64,000 nt of DNA from Myxococcota bacterium (GTDB taxonomy: Bacteria; Myxococcota_A; UBA9160; UBA4427). Positions 18,587 to 27,344 of this stretch are shown piece by piece. The notes under the pieces were generated by a model. The model saw only the letters and a list, made by a program, of their open reading frames with translations. It did not search any database and had not been told where the DNA came from. How positions within the stretch are numbered: position 1 is the first letter of the stretch; each line of letters begins with the position of its first letter. A program made the position numbers and the translations under genes. The DNA lies in contig JAWKRT010000001.1 in assembly GCA_041389495.1 (NCBI GenBank), positions 248,001 to 312,000 on the forward strand. Direction: 5' to 3'.

Positions 18587-20943
18587 TGCGCGCCGCGCGG
18601 CCGCTCGCGATCGCACTCGCCGTCGTCGTCGCGCTGCTCGCGCTCGCGCTCGCCGGGCTCGCGGTCGTGCTCCCCGGCTGGGTCGAGAGCGCGGGCTTCC
18701 GCGAGCGCATCCAGTCGCTCGCGCGCGAGCGCATCGGACGCGACGTCGACTGGGGCGACGTCGACGTGCGCGTCTTCCCGCCGCGCGTCGAGGTCGCGCG
18801 CGTGGTGATCGGCGGCGCGACGCCGAAGGCCGAGCCCGCGGTGCGCGCCGAGCGCGCCTCGCTCGTCCTCGCATGGCGCGCGCTGCTGCGCGGGCGCGCG
18901 GCGGTCGACGCGATCGTCGTCGAGGGCGCCGAGCTGCGCGTCGCGCGCACGCCGCAGGGCATCGATCTGCTCGCGGCTGCCGTGCCCGCCGCGCCCGCGG
19001 CGGCGAGTGCGCCCGCGGAGGACGCGGGCGGCGCGCCGCCCATCGAGCTCGATCGCGTCGCGCTGCGCGGCGCGCGCATCGTGCTCGACGATCGCGTCGC
19101 TCGCCCGCCCGTCGTCTGGACGCTCGACGGCGTCGACGCCGAGGTGCGCGCGTCGTCGCTCGCGGGGCCGATCGCGTTCGAGGCGAGCGGGACGCTCGCG
19201 AGCGGCGGCGACGTGGCCGTCCGCGGCGAGGCGTCCGCCGACGGGCCGATCGACGCCGCGATCGAGCTCGACGGGTTCGAGGCGGCGCCGCTCGCCAGCT
19301 ACGTGGACGGGATCGGCCGTCTCGCCGGACGCGTCGACGCGCGCGCGCGCGTCGCGCGCGCGTCCGCCGATGCGCCGCTCTCGATCGACGCGACGCTCGA
19401 CGCGCGCGCGCTCGATCTCGCAATGGGCGATCTCTCCGCGAAGGGGCCCGTGTCGGCGAAGGCGACGCTCGCGCGCGAGGGCGAGCGCTGGAGCGGCCCG
19501 TTCTCCGTCGACCTCGGTGACGCCGCGCTCGACTACGGCGGTGGCGTCGTGCGCAAGGCCGCGGGCACGCGCGCGACGCTCGACGGCACGCTCTCGACCG
19601 ACGAGTCGGGCGCGCTGCGCGCCGACTACGAGCTGCGCGTGCGCAATGCGCAGGCGAAGGGCGCGCTGCGCACCGGAACGCGCACGCGCGTCGAGATGAG
19701 CGCGCCCGCGTTCGACGTCGCGGGCTGGGAAGAGGTGGTTCCCGCGCTCGCGGAGCTCTCGCCGACCGGCTCGCTCGCGCTCGAGGGGCTCGTGCTGCAG
19801 ACGTCGCCGCTCGCGCTCACGGGGTCGTTCGCGCTCTCGAAGCTCGCGCTCGCGCAGGTGGAGCCGGACGCGCCGCTCGTGCTCGACGGGCGCGTCGACG
19901 CGAAGGGCACGTCGCTCGTGCCGCGCGACCTGTTCGCGACCGTGGGCGCCGCGCGGCTCGCCGTCGAGGGCGGGCTCCAGGATCTCTTCGGCGCGCGTGT
20001 GCTCGCCGTGCGCCTCGCGACGCCGCAGCCCGTCGAGAGCAACGCGGTGTTCTCGATGGTCGATGCGCTCCGCGACGCCGTCTTCGGCGCGCTCGACCTC
20101 GACCTCTCGCTCGACCTCCCGCTCGCGGGCGCGGCCGCCGCGGCGCCCGCGACCGACCGGCTGCGCGGCGACGTGCGCTTCCGGATCGGCGGCGACGAAG
20201 CGGGCGGGAGGCTCCGAGGCGTCTCGCTCCTCCGCACCGTCTTCGACCGCTTCGGCGCGCTCGGCTATGCGGCCCTGGCGGCGCTGCCGGCGAAGCGCGG
20301 CAAGTCGATCGAGGACTACTACTCGGAGACGTTCCAGGTGGCGCGCGCCACGTTCCACGTCGCGAACGGCGAGGCGCGCACGCAGGACTTCGAGGTCGTG
20401 CACGACGAGTACACGACGCGGCTCCGCGGAGGGCTGCGCCTCGCCGACCTCGCGCTCGACATGCGCGGCGAGCTCGTGATCGGCGACCGGCTCGACGCCG
20501 CGCTCTCGGGCGCCGCGCAGGGCCAGGCGCGCGTCATCCCGCTCGCTCGCGTCGGAGGCACGGCGCTCGCGCCGACCGTGTCGGTGAAGCCCGAGGACGT
20601 CGCGGCCTTCGCGGCCCGCTACGTCGTGCAGGCGGACTCGAAGCTCGGGCGCAAGATCGACGACGCGCTCGGGAGCGAGGCGGGCGACCTGCTGCGCGGT
20701 GTGCTCTCGGGCGCCGGGCGCGGCTCGCGCTCGCGCCCGGCCGAAGCGCCCGCGAACGAGCCGCAGCCGTCGTCCGCACCGCAGCCGTCGCCCGCGCCGC
20801 AGCCGTCGCCCGCGCCGCAGCCGCCGCCCTCCGCAGGGCCGCCAGCCGGCGAAGACACGGCGCCGTCCGCCGAGCCACAGGCGGCGCCGCCGGCCCCCGC
20901 GCCGGAGCCGGACGCGTCGCCGGCACCCGCGGAGGCGCCGTGA
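18586..20943 (+). CDS. AsmA-family envelope protein
   Basis: This 785-residue protein has an N-terminal membrane helix (residues 6-27). It continues with AsmA-type text (GRDVDWGDVDVRVFPPRVEVARVVI), long repeating beta-rich blocks, an AsmA-like C-terminal domain (VARATFHVANGEARTQDFEV) and a Pro/Ala-rich tail with an 18-bp DNA repeat. AsmA-like proteins are bridge-like lipid-transfer or outer-membrane-homeostasis proteins anchored in the inner membrane. ATG 18586 shares one base with the gatB stop; a GTG at 18583 would add a single residue. The gene is translationally chained to gatB and mtnA although the functions seem unrelated. Confidence 0.8.
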   Translation: MRAARPLAIALAVVVALLALALAGLAVVLPGWVESAGFRERIQSLARERIGRDVDWGDVDVRVFPPRVEVARVVIGGATPKAEPAVRAERASLVLAWRALLRGRAAVDAIVVEGAELRVARTPQGIDLLAAAVPAAPAAASAPAEDAGGAPPIELDRVALRGARIVLDDRVARPPVVWTLDGVDAEVRASSLAGPIAFEASGTLASGGDVAVRGEASADGPIDAAIELDGFEAAPLASYVDGIGRLAGRVDARARVARASADAPLSIDATLDARALDLAMGDLSAKGPVSAKATLAREGERWSGPFSVDLGDAALDYGGGVVRKAAGTRATLDGTLSTDESGALRADYELRVRNAQAKGALRTGTRTRVEMSAPAFDVAGWEEVVPALAELSPTGSLALEGLVLQTSPLALTGSFALSKLALAQVEPDAPLVLDGRVDAKGTSLVPRDLFATVGAARLAVEGGLQDLFGARVLAVRLATPQPVESNAVFSMVDALRDAVFGALDLDLSLDLPLAGAAAAAPATDRLRGDVRFRIGGDEAGGRLRGVSLLRTVFDRFGALGYAALAALPAKRGKSIEDYYSETFQVARATFHVANGEARTQDFEVVHDEYTTRLRGGLRLADLALDMRGELVIGDRLDAALSGAAQGQARVIPLARVGGTALAPTVSVKPEDVAAFAARYVVQADSKLGRKIDDALGSEAGDLLRGVLSGAGRGSRSRPAEAPANEPQPSSAPQPSPAPQPSPAPQPPPSAGPPAGEDTAPSAEPQAAPPAPAPEPDASPAPAEAP
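20761..20832 (+). repeat. 18-bp coding tandem repeat (Pro-rich tail)
   Basis: Four 18-bp units (consensus CCGCAGCCGTCGCCCGCG) stand head to tail. The middle two are identical. They encode repeated PQPSPA in the C-terminal tail of the AsmA-like protein, a flexible periplasmic linker prone to copy-number change. Confidence 0.85.
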
Positions 20944-21992
20944 GCGCGGAGTGGTTCACGCTGCGCTGGACGGACGAGGGCGTCGAGGTGCTCGACCAGC
21001 GCGCGCTCCCGGAGCGGGAGGTCGTGCTCGTGCTGCGCGACGCGGAGGAGGTCGCGCGCGCGATCGAATCGCTCGCGGTGCGCGGCGCGCCCGCGATCGG
21101 ATGCGCGGCCGCGCTCGGCGTGGCGCGCGCTGCGGTGACGAGCCGCGCGAAGGAGGCGCGCTCGCTCGCGAGCGAGCTCGCTCCCGTCTTCGAGCGTCTC
21201 GCCGCGACGCGGCCCACCGCGGTCAACCTCTTCCACGCGCTCGCTCGCATGCGCAGCGCGCTCGAGCGCGCGATGCACGCCGAGCGCGCGGACGCGGCGA
21301 GCGTCGCGACCGCGCTCGTCGTCGAGGCGCAGCGCGTCCTCGACGAGGACGTCGCGGCGTGTCGCGCGATCGGTGCGGCCGGCCTCGAGCTCGTGCCGCA
21401 GGGCGCGCGCATCCTCACGCACTGCAATGCGGGCGCGCTCGCCACGGCGGGCTACGGGACGGCGCTCGGGGTCGTGCGCGCGGCGTCCGAGGCCGGCCGC
21501 GCGCCGCGCGTGCTCGCGGGCGAGACACGGCCCTTCCTCCAGGGCGCGCGGCTCACGGCCTGGGAGCTCGCGCGCGACGGCATCCCCGTCTCCGTCCACA
21601 CCGACGGCATGGCGGGCCACCTGCTGCAGCGCGGCGAGATCGACCTCGTCCTGGTCGGCGCCGACCGGATCGCCGCCAACGGCGACGTCGCGAACAAGGT
21701 CGGGACGTACCCGCTCGCCGTCCTCGCGCGCGAGCACGGCGTTCCGTTCTACGTCGCGGCGCCGCTCTCGACGGTCGACTTCGAGACCGCGACCGGCGCG
21801 GCGATCCCGATCGAGGAGCGCGGTCGCGAGGAGATCGCGCAGCTCGGCGGCAACAAGGTGCTCCCCGACGGCATTCCGGTGCGCCATCCGGCGTTCGACG
21901 TCACTCCCGCGCGCTGGGTGACGGCGATCGTCACCGAGCGCGGAATCGCGCGCCCGGAGCTCCGCGAATCGCTCCTCGGGCTTCGACGCTAG
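20940..21992 (+). CDS. mtnA: Methylthioribose-1-phosphate isomerase
   Basis: This 350-residue protein belongs to the eIF2B-related aldose-ketose isomerases of the methionine salvage pathway, which convert 5-methylthioribose-1-P to methylthioribulose-1-P. Visible signatures are AVRGAPAIGCAAALG, ILTHCNAGALATAGYGTALG (catalytic Cys), ETRPFLQGARLTAWEL and GADRIAANGDVANKVGTYPLA (catalytic Asp). The GTG at 20940 overlaps the preceding stop by 4 nt. No other salvage gene is in the window. Homologues can also act on ribose-1,5-bisphosphate or deoxyribose analogues, so the exact substrate is inferred. Confidence 0.92.
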   Translation: MSAEWFTLRWTDEGVEVLDQRALPEREVVLVLRDAEEVARAIESLAVRGAPAIGCAAALGVARAAVTSRAKEARSLASELAPVFERLAATRPTAVNLFHALARMRSALERAMHAERADAASVATALVVEAQRVLDEDVAACRAIGAAGLELVPQGARILTHCNAGALATAGYGTALGVVRAASEAGRAPRVLAGETRPFLQGARLTAWELARDGIPVSVHTDGMAGHLLQRGEIDLVLVGADRIAANGDVANKVGTYPLAVLAREHGVPFYVAAPLSTVDFETATGAAIPIEERGREEIAQLGGNKVLPDGIPVRHPAFDVTPARWVTAIVTERGIARPELRESLLGLRR

Positions 21993-22017
21993 GCCGCCGA
22001 CACGCTTCTTCCGAGCG

Positions 22018-22031
22018 GTGACTCGAGTCAC
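22018..22031. promoter_or_regulatory. 14-bp perfect palindrome upstream of the REC-DUF4388 gene
   Basis: GTGACTCGAGTCAC is perfectly palindromic and sits 52 nt before the ATG at 22084, between mtnA and the next gene. It has the form of a dimer operator. A related half-site pattern (GTGAC-N7-GTCAC) occurs at 29884-29900, but with different spacing. Confidence 0.4.
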
Positions 22032-22083
22032 GCGGAGCTCGCGCAGCTCCGCCGAATCGACCGCCATCTTCGGGAGGAGCTGC

Positions 22084-24060
22084 ATGTCGGGAAGGGTGCT
22101 CTGCGTCGATTCGGATCCGAACCTGTGCGCGATCATCGGTGAGGCGCTCGGCGCGCAGGGCTACCGGGTCGAGGCACGGCACGACGGCCTGGCGGCGCTC
22201 GAAGCGGTGTCGACCGACGACTTCGATCTCGCCCTGATCGACATCCAGCTCCCGCGGCGCGACGGCTTCGAGGTCCTCGAGAGCATCCGCGCGCTGCGCA
22301 CTCCCGCCTGCGACATCCCCGTCTTCCTCCTCACCGGAACGCGCATCACGGCCGGCTACAAGGAGCGCGCGCGCGCGGCGCGCGCGACGGCGCTCGTCAA
22401 GAAGCCGATCCCGCTCGACAAGCTGCACGCGCTCGTCAAGAAGCACATCAAGGACGCGCCGCCGCGCGTCTTCGAGCGCGAGCGGCCCGCGGTCGCGAAG
22501 TCGGCGGCGAGCGCGGCCGCGCCCTCCGTCGCGCGCGCGAGCGCGAAGCCCGCGGGCGCGAAGGCGATCGCACTCGAAGGCGAGCTCCGCGACCTCGACT
22601 TCGCGTCGCTGCTCCACCACCTCCACGGCCTTCGCGCGACCGGCGCGCTCATCCTGACCCACGCGCGGCGTCGCAAGGTGGTGCAGGTGCGCGAGGGCTA
22701 CCCGGTCGGCGTGAAGTCGAACCTGATCGGCGAGTGCTTCGGCAACCTCCTCGTGCAGCGCGGTGCGATCGACCAGGCCGCGTTCGAGGAGTCGGTCGCG
22801 CGCATGAAGGCGGGGGAAGGGCTGCAGGGACGGATCCTCGTCGCGATGCAGGTGATGAGCGAGGAGGAGGTCGCGCGCGCGCTGCTCGAGCAGGCCGAGG
22901 AGAAGCTGCTCGAGGTCTTCGAGTGGAAGCGCGGTCGCTACGAGTTCAAGCAGGGGGCGCGACTCGCGGGTGGCCTCGCGCTGCCGCAGGGCCGCGCGCC
23001 CGCGTCGTGGGTGCTCGAGGGCGTGCGCGCGCGGATGCCGATCGAGCGCATCGACCGGCGCCTGCGCCGCCGCGCCGACCAGTTCGTCGCGCGCGCCGAC
23101 AGCCCGTTCTACCGGCTCCAGGACGTCGAGCTCGCGGACGTCGAACGCCAGCTCGTCGACGGCCTCGACGGCAAGCAGCGCGTCGGCTCCTTCCTTCGCT
23201 CCGACGAGCGCGTGCGCCGCGCGCTCTACGGCCTGATCGTGACGGGGCTGCTCGACACGCGCGCGGCCGGCGGCGACGCGGACGGCCGGCGCGCGACCGA
23301 CCGCGCGAGCGGCGGCCGCAAACGCGACGAGCGCGGTGAGCGCGACCTGCGCACGGAGCTCGCGGCGTCGGCCGAGCGCATGCGCCGGCAGACCGACTTC
23401 GAGGTGCTCGGCGTCGGCACCGATGCGAGCGTCGAGGAGATCGAGGCCGGCTTCGAGGAGGTCGCGCGCCGCGCGCACCCCGACCGCTTCCAGCACAGCA
23501 GCCAGTCCGTGCGCGCACTCGCCGACGAGGTGTTCGCGCGCATCGAGGCCGCGCACGAGCGACTGCGCGACCCGCGCAAGCGCCAGGAGTACCTGCTCGA
23601 GCTGCAGCGCGGCGAGCGGCGCGCGGCGCAGGAGAAGGAAGAGGCGCGCAAGCTCGAGGCCGAGGTCGAGTTCCAGCGCGGCGAGGCGCTGCTGCGCGAG
23701 CGCAAGTACGAAGCGGCGCTCCTCTGCTTCGGCAACGCGCTCGAACGCAATCCGGCCGAGGGCGAGTACCACGCCCACTACGGCTACTGCCTGTTCCTCA
23801 TCCACCAGGACGAGACGGCGATGGTGGAGGAGGCGATCGAGCACGTGAAGCGCGGCCTCAAGCTGGCGCGCGATCACGAGAAGCCCTACCTCTTCCTCGG
23901 CCGTCTCTACAAGGCGATCGGTCAGGGCGGCGCCGCGGAGAAGATGTTCACGCGCGCCGTCCAGATCCGCCCCGACTCGGTGGAGGCGCTGCGCGAGCTC
24001 CGGCTCATCAACATGCGCAAGAACAAGAAGGGGCTCATCGGCCGCATCCTCCGGCGCTGA
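22084..24060 (+). CDS. Receiver-DUF4388-J-domain-TPR signalling protein
   Basis: This protein has 658 residues and four modules. A response-regulator receiver spans about 4-125, with acceptor Asp53 in LIDIQLP, Thr in LLTGT and Lys in LVKKPIP. A DUF4388/PATAN domain spans about 162-300 (LEGELRDLDFASLLHHLHGL). A J-domain spans about 435-500 with intact HPD at 465-467. C-terminal TPRs span about 535-640. Proteins joining DUF4388 to REC are typical of Myxococcota and relatives and are thought to relay signals by protein contact. The J-domain implies recruitment of a DnaK-type chaperone. GGAGGAG just before ATG 22084 supports this start over an earlier in-frame one. No kinase gene is adjacent. Confidence 0.88.
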   Translation: MSGRVLCVDSDPNLCAIIGEALGAQGYRVEARHDGLAALEAVSTDDFDLALIDIQLPRRDGFEVLESIRALRTPACDIPVFLLTGTRITAGYKERARAARATALVKKPIPLDKLHALVKKHIKDAPPRVFERERPAVAKSAASAAAPSVARASAKPAGAKAIALEGELRDLDFASLLHHLHGLRATGALILTHARRRKVVQVREGYPVGVKSNLIGECFGNLLVQRGAIDQAAFEESVARMKAGEGLQGRILVAMQVMSEEEVARALLEQAEEKLLEVFEWKRGRYEFKQGARLAGGLALPQGRAPASWVLEGVRARMPIERIDRRLRRRADQFVARADSPFYRLQDVELADVERQLVDGLDGKQRVGSFLRSDERVRRALYGLIVTGLLDTRAAGGDADGRRATDRASGGRKRDERGERDLRTELAASAERMRRQTDFEVLGVGTDASVEEIEAGFEEVARRAHPDRFQHSSQSVRALADEVFARIEAAHERLRDPRKRQEYLLELQRGERRAAQEKEEARKLEAEVEFQRGEALLRERKYEAALLCFGNALERNPAEGEYHAHYGYCLFLIHQDETAMVEEAIEHVKRGLKLARDHEKPYLFLGRLYKAIGQGGAAEKMFTRAVQIRPDSVEALRELRLINMRKNKKGLIGRILRR

Positions 24061-24074
24061 GCCTCCGCGGAGGC
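24061..24074 (+). promoter_or_regulatory. Palindrome that buries the ilvE ribosome site
   Basis: GCCTCCGCGGAGGC is a perfect 14-bp palindrome that begins directly after the upstream stop codon and ends 5 nt before the ilvE ATG. Its right arm contains GGAGG, the only ribosome-binding candidate. In RNA the site would be paired unless opened by ribosomes finishing the upstream gene, which suggests translational coupling. Confidence 0.45.
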
Positions 24075-24079
24075 TCCCG

Positions 24080-25015
24080 ATGGGCGACAAGCCGGCCCGG
24101 TCCGTCACGGGTGAAGCGATCTGGATGGACGGCGAGTGGGTGGCGTGGGACGACGCGCGCATCCACGTCCTCACGCACACGCTGCACTACGGGCTCGGCG
24201 TCTTCGAAGGCATCCGCTGCTACAGGACGGCCGACGGGCGCTCCGCCGTCTTCCGGCTGCGCGAGCACGTCGAGCGCCTCTACGCGTCCGCGCACATCAA
24301 CCTCATGCGCATCCCGTTCGAGCCCGCCGTCGTCGAGGAGGCATGCCTCGAGGCGTTGCGCCGCAACCATCTCGACGAGGGCTACATCCGGCCGCTCGCG
24401 TACATCGGCGCCGGCGCCATGGGCCTGCATCCGGGCGACAACCCCGTGCGCGTCTCCGTGATCGCGTGGCGCTGGGGCGCCTATCTCGGGGAAGAAGGCA
24501 TGGAGCGCGGCATCCGCGCGAAGGTGTCGACGTTCTCACGTCACCACGTCAACGCCAAGATGACCAAGGGCAAGACGTGCGGCGACTACGTCAACTCGAT
24601 CCTCGCGAAGCGCGAGGCGCTGCTCGACGGCTACGACGAGGCCATCATGCTCGACACCCAGGGCCAGGTGTCGGAGGCGACGGGCGAGAACGTGTTCGTC
24701 GTGCGCAAGGGGAAGGTGAAGACGCCGCCGCTCCCGACCGTGCTCGACGGCATCACGCGCGCCTCGATGCTCGAGCTCGCGCGCGACCTCGGCATCGACG
24801 TCGAGGAGGCGCCGCTGACGCGCGACGATCTCTACGTCGCCGACGAGGTCTTCCTGACGGGCACGGCCGCCGAGGTGACACCGATCCGCGAGATCGACCA
24901 CCGCACGATCGGCGCCGGGCGCCGCGGCCCCGTCGCGAAGCGGCTGCAGGAGGCGTTCTTCCGCGCCGCGCGCGGCGAGTCGCCGAAGTACGAGGCCTGG
25001 CTCACCTACGTGTGA
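24080..25015 (+). CDS. ilvE: Branched-chain amino acid aminotransferase
   Basis: This 311-residue fold-type IV PLP enzyme interconverts Leu/Ile/Val and their 2-keto acids. Motifs are THTLHYGLGVFEGIRCY, YIRPLAYIG, KGKTCGDYVNSILAK (PLP lysine region; the more common context is K-A-S-G-N-Y), EAIMLDTQGQVSEATGENVF, and DEVFLTGTAAEVTPI with a C-terminal REIDHRTIG. Length is standard. It follows the REC-DUF4388 gene by 19 nt and shares its strand. The ribosome site lies inside a palindrome. Confidence 0.95.
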   Translation: MGDKPARSVTGEAIWMDGEWVAWDDARIHVLTHTLHYGLGVFEGIRCYRTADGRSAVFRLREHVERLYASAHINLMRIPFEPAVVEEACLEALRRNHLDEGYIRPLAYIGAGAMGLHPGDNPVRVSVIAWRWGAYLGEEGMERGIRAKVSTFSRHHVNAKMTKGKTCGDYVNSILAKREALLDGYDEAIMLDTQGQVSEATGENVFVVRKGKVKTPPLPTVLDGITRASMLELARDLGIDVEEAPLTRDDLYVADEVFLTGTAAEVTPIREIDHRTIGAGRRGPVAKRLQEAFFRAARGESPKYEAWLTYV

Positions 25016-25121
25016 AGGCGGCGCCGCGAACGTGCTGCACTGTCGGCACCTCGCGGCACTCGACAGCGCGCGCGCTTCGTCCACACTGCGCGGCGTCCTC
25101 GCGCCCGAACGAGGCCCCCGC

Positions 25122-25652
25122 ATGGAAGACTCCCGCGCCTTCGACACCTGCCCCGGCCGCCGCCGCCACCGCCATCGCCGCCACCACCGCGATCACGACG
25201 CCGCCCGCGCCGCGCGCGCACTCGCCGACGAGCTGCGCGCGCTCGCGGACGACCTGCGCGCGCCGGTCGCCGAGCTCGTGCGCGGGATCGTCGACGAGGT
25301 CGCAGACGCCGCGCGTCGCGCGTCGACGGAGCTCGGCGACCTGCTCGACGACGCGCTCGACGAGGTGCGCGGCGCGCACGAGCGCGTGCGGCGCGACGCG
25401 CGCCGGCGCGGGCGCGCGGAGGCCGCGGCCGCGCGCGAGGATCGCGGGGCGGTCGACGCGGAGGGCGACGCGGCGGACGCGGTGCGCGCCCGCTTCGGGC
25501 ACGTGCTCGGCTGGCAGCCGATCTTCCTCGAGCGGTCCGCGACGTGCGCGGCGTGCGACGCGCCGCTCCTGCGCGGCGAGCGCGCCTTCCTCGGCATCGC
25601 GCCGTCGGGCTTCACGGGGGACACGCTCTGCGCGGAGTGCGTGCGCGGGTAG
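25122..25652 (+). CDS. Helical protein with C-terminal Zn-ribbon-like motif
   Basis: This 176-residue protein has no recognised family. An Arg/His-rich N-terminus (RRRHRHRRHHRDH) is followed by a long amphipathic helical region rich in Ala, Asp and Arg (about 25-120) that could be a coiled coil. The last 40 residues carry CAAC and CAEC pairs (TCAACDAPLLRGERAF ... LCAEC), a plausible four-Cys zinc site. It precedes the sigma-54 activator by 123 bp on the same strand and could be functionally linked. ATG 25122 is the first start after the ilvE stop that fits the frame. Confidence 0.55.
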   Translation: MEDSRAFDTCPGRRRHRHRRHHRDHDAARAARALADELRALADDLRAPVAELVRGIVDEVADAARRASTELGDLLDDALDEVRGAHERVRRDARRRGRAEAAAAREDRGAVDAEGDAADAVRARFGHVLGWQPIFLERSATCAACDAPLLRGERAFLGIAPSGFTGDTLCAECVRG

Positions 25653-25775
25653 CGCGGCTGCCGAGCGCGCCGCGCGCGCGGTTCGTTATGTTCGCCGCGC
25701 TCGCGCGCGAGCCCGCCGGCGTCGCGGCGGCGGCGCACCGGGTCGCGCGCGCGGCGAGCGAAGGAGCCGCGCGGC

Positions 25776-27344
25776 ATGTCCCTCTTCCGCGACGACGAGC
25801 GCGCCATCGCCGAGGGCCTCGCGGCGCTCGCCGACACGAACCCGTTCGGGCCCGAGCGCATCGACCACGAGCGCGGCGCCCTCGGGTCCGCGTTCGCGCG
25901 CTACTCGGACGTCTGGCACGTCGACGTCGCCCTCGACGGGCTCAATCCCAACACGAATGCGCTGCGCGACGTCGCGGGCTCGCTCGCCGATCGCGCGCGC
26001 GAGCGCCTCGCGTCGGGCGGCGCCGCGCGCGCGTCCGCGCGCGACCTCGTCGTCTACGAAGCGCTGTGCCGGTTCGCGCTCTACATGGCCTACGAAGACG
26101 AGCTGATGGCGCTCGTCCGCGCGGGCGAGCGCGGCGAACGCGCGAGCGGCAGGGTCGCCTGCTGGCCGCGCTTCGAGCGCGACCACGCGCGGCTCCTGCG
26201 CATCGAGGGGGTGCGCCTGCCCGCCGCGGTCGCGGCGTCGGCGGGCACGCTCTTCGCGTGGGGCTTCCAGATCCGCCGCGCCTTCCATCACGTGTTCCGT
26301 CGCATCTACGGCGGCTCGATGCCGGCGGCCCGCCTGCGCGCCGCGGTCTGGGAGTCGATCTTCACGCGCGACCCCGCCCGCTACCGCCGCGCGCTCGTCG
26401 ACCGCATGGGCGACGTGCCGACGCTCATCACGGGCGAGACGGGGACGGGCAAGGAGCTGGTCGCGCGCGCGATCGCGCTGTCGCGCTTCATCGCGTTCGA
26501 CGTCGAGCGCGGGACGTTCGCCGAGGACTACGCGACGTGCTTCCACGCCGTGAACCTCGCCGCGCTCTCGCCGGGCCTGATCGAGTCGGAGCTCTTCGGT
26601 CACCGGCGCGGCTCGTTCACGGGCGCGCTCGAGGACCGCGCGGGCTGGCTCGAGGCGTGCAGCGAGCGGGGCTCGGTGTTCCTCGACGAGATCGGCGAGC
26701 TCGCGCCGGAGCTCCAGGTGAAGCTCCTGCGCGTGCTCGAGCAGCGCACCTTCCAGCGCATCGGCGAGACGCGCGATCGCCGCTTCGCCGGGAAGATCCT
26801 CGCGGCGACGAACCGCGACCTCGCGGCGGAGATCGACGACGGGCGCTTCCGCGAGGATCTCTTCTACCGGCTCTGTGCCGATGCCGTCCGCACGCCGACG
26901 CTGCGCGAGCAGCTCGCCGACGCGCCGGACGACCTTCCCAACCTGCTGCTCGTCATCGCGCGCCGCGTCGCGGGCGACGACGAGGCGCCCGCGCTCGTCG
27001 ACGAGGTGCAGCGCTGCGTCGCGCGCGACCTCGGCGCGGACTACGCCTGGCCCGGCAACGTGCGCGAGCTCGAGCAGTGCGTGCGCAGCGTGCTCGTGCG
27101 CGGCACCTATCGGCCCGAGCGCACCCGTCGTCGCGCGACCGGCGGGCTCGCGGGCGAGCTCGCGCGCGCCATCGAGGACGGCGCGCTCGGCGCCGACGAT
27201 CTCGTCCGGCTCTACTGCACCCACGTCTACGCGCGGACGCGGAGCTACGAGGAGACGGGCCGTCGCCTCGGGCTCGACCGCCGCACCGTGAAGGCGAAGC
27301 TCGACCGCGAGCGGCTCGCGCGGCTCGAGGACGGCGACGCCTAG
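25776..27344 (+). CDS. Sigma-54-dependent activator without receiver domain
   Basis: This 522-residue protein has an AAA+ enhancer-binding core: Walker A GETGTGKE at about 220-227, GSFTGA at 279-284 in place of GAFTGA, FLDEIGEL Walker B, and WPGNVRELEQ. A Fis-type HTH is at the end (YEETGRRLGLDRRTVKAKL). About 15 extra residues between Walker A and the loop (RFIAFDVERGTFAEDYATC) replace the usual short segment. Residues 1-190 match no sensor domain I know and contain no receiver Asp motif. It should drive RNA polymerase-sigma-54 in response to an unknown signal; targets are unknown. AAGGAG precedes ATG 25776. Its TAG overlaps the stop of the convergent SDR gene (CTAG). Confidence 0.88.
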   Translation: MSLFRDDERAIAEGLAALADTNPFGPERIDHERGALGSAFARYSDVWHVDVALDGLNPNTNALRDVAGSLADRARERLASGGAARASARDLVVYEALCRFALYMAYEDELMALVRAGERGERASGRVACWPRFERDHARLLRIEGVRLPAAVAASAGTLFAWGFQIRRAFHHVFRRIYGGSMPAARLRAAVWESIFTRDPARYRRALVDRMGDVPTLITGETGTGKELVARAIALSRFIAFDVERGTFAEDYATCFHAVNLAALSPGLIESELFGHRRGSFTGALEDRAGWLEACSERGSVFLDEIGELAPELQVKLLRVLEQRTFQRIGETRDRRFAGKILAATNRDLAAEIDDGRFREDLFYRLCADAVRTPTLREQLADAPDDLPNLLLVIARRVAGDDEAPALVDEVQRCVARDLGADYAWPGNVRELEQCVRSVLVRGTYRPERTRRRATGGLAGELARAIEDGALGADDLVRLYCTHVYARTRSYEETGRRLGLDRRTVKAKLDRERLARLEDGDA

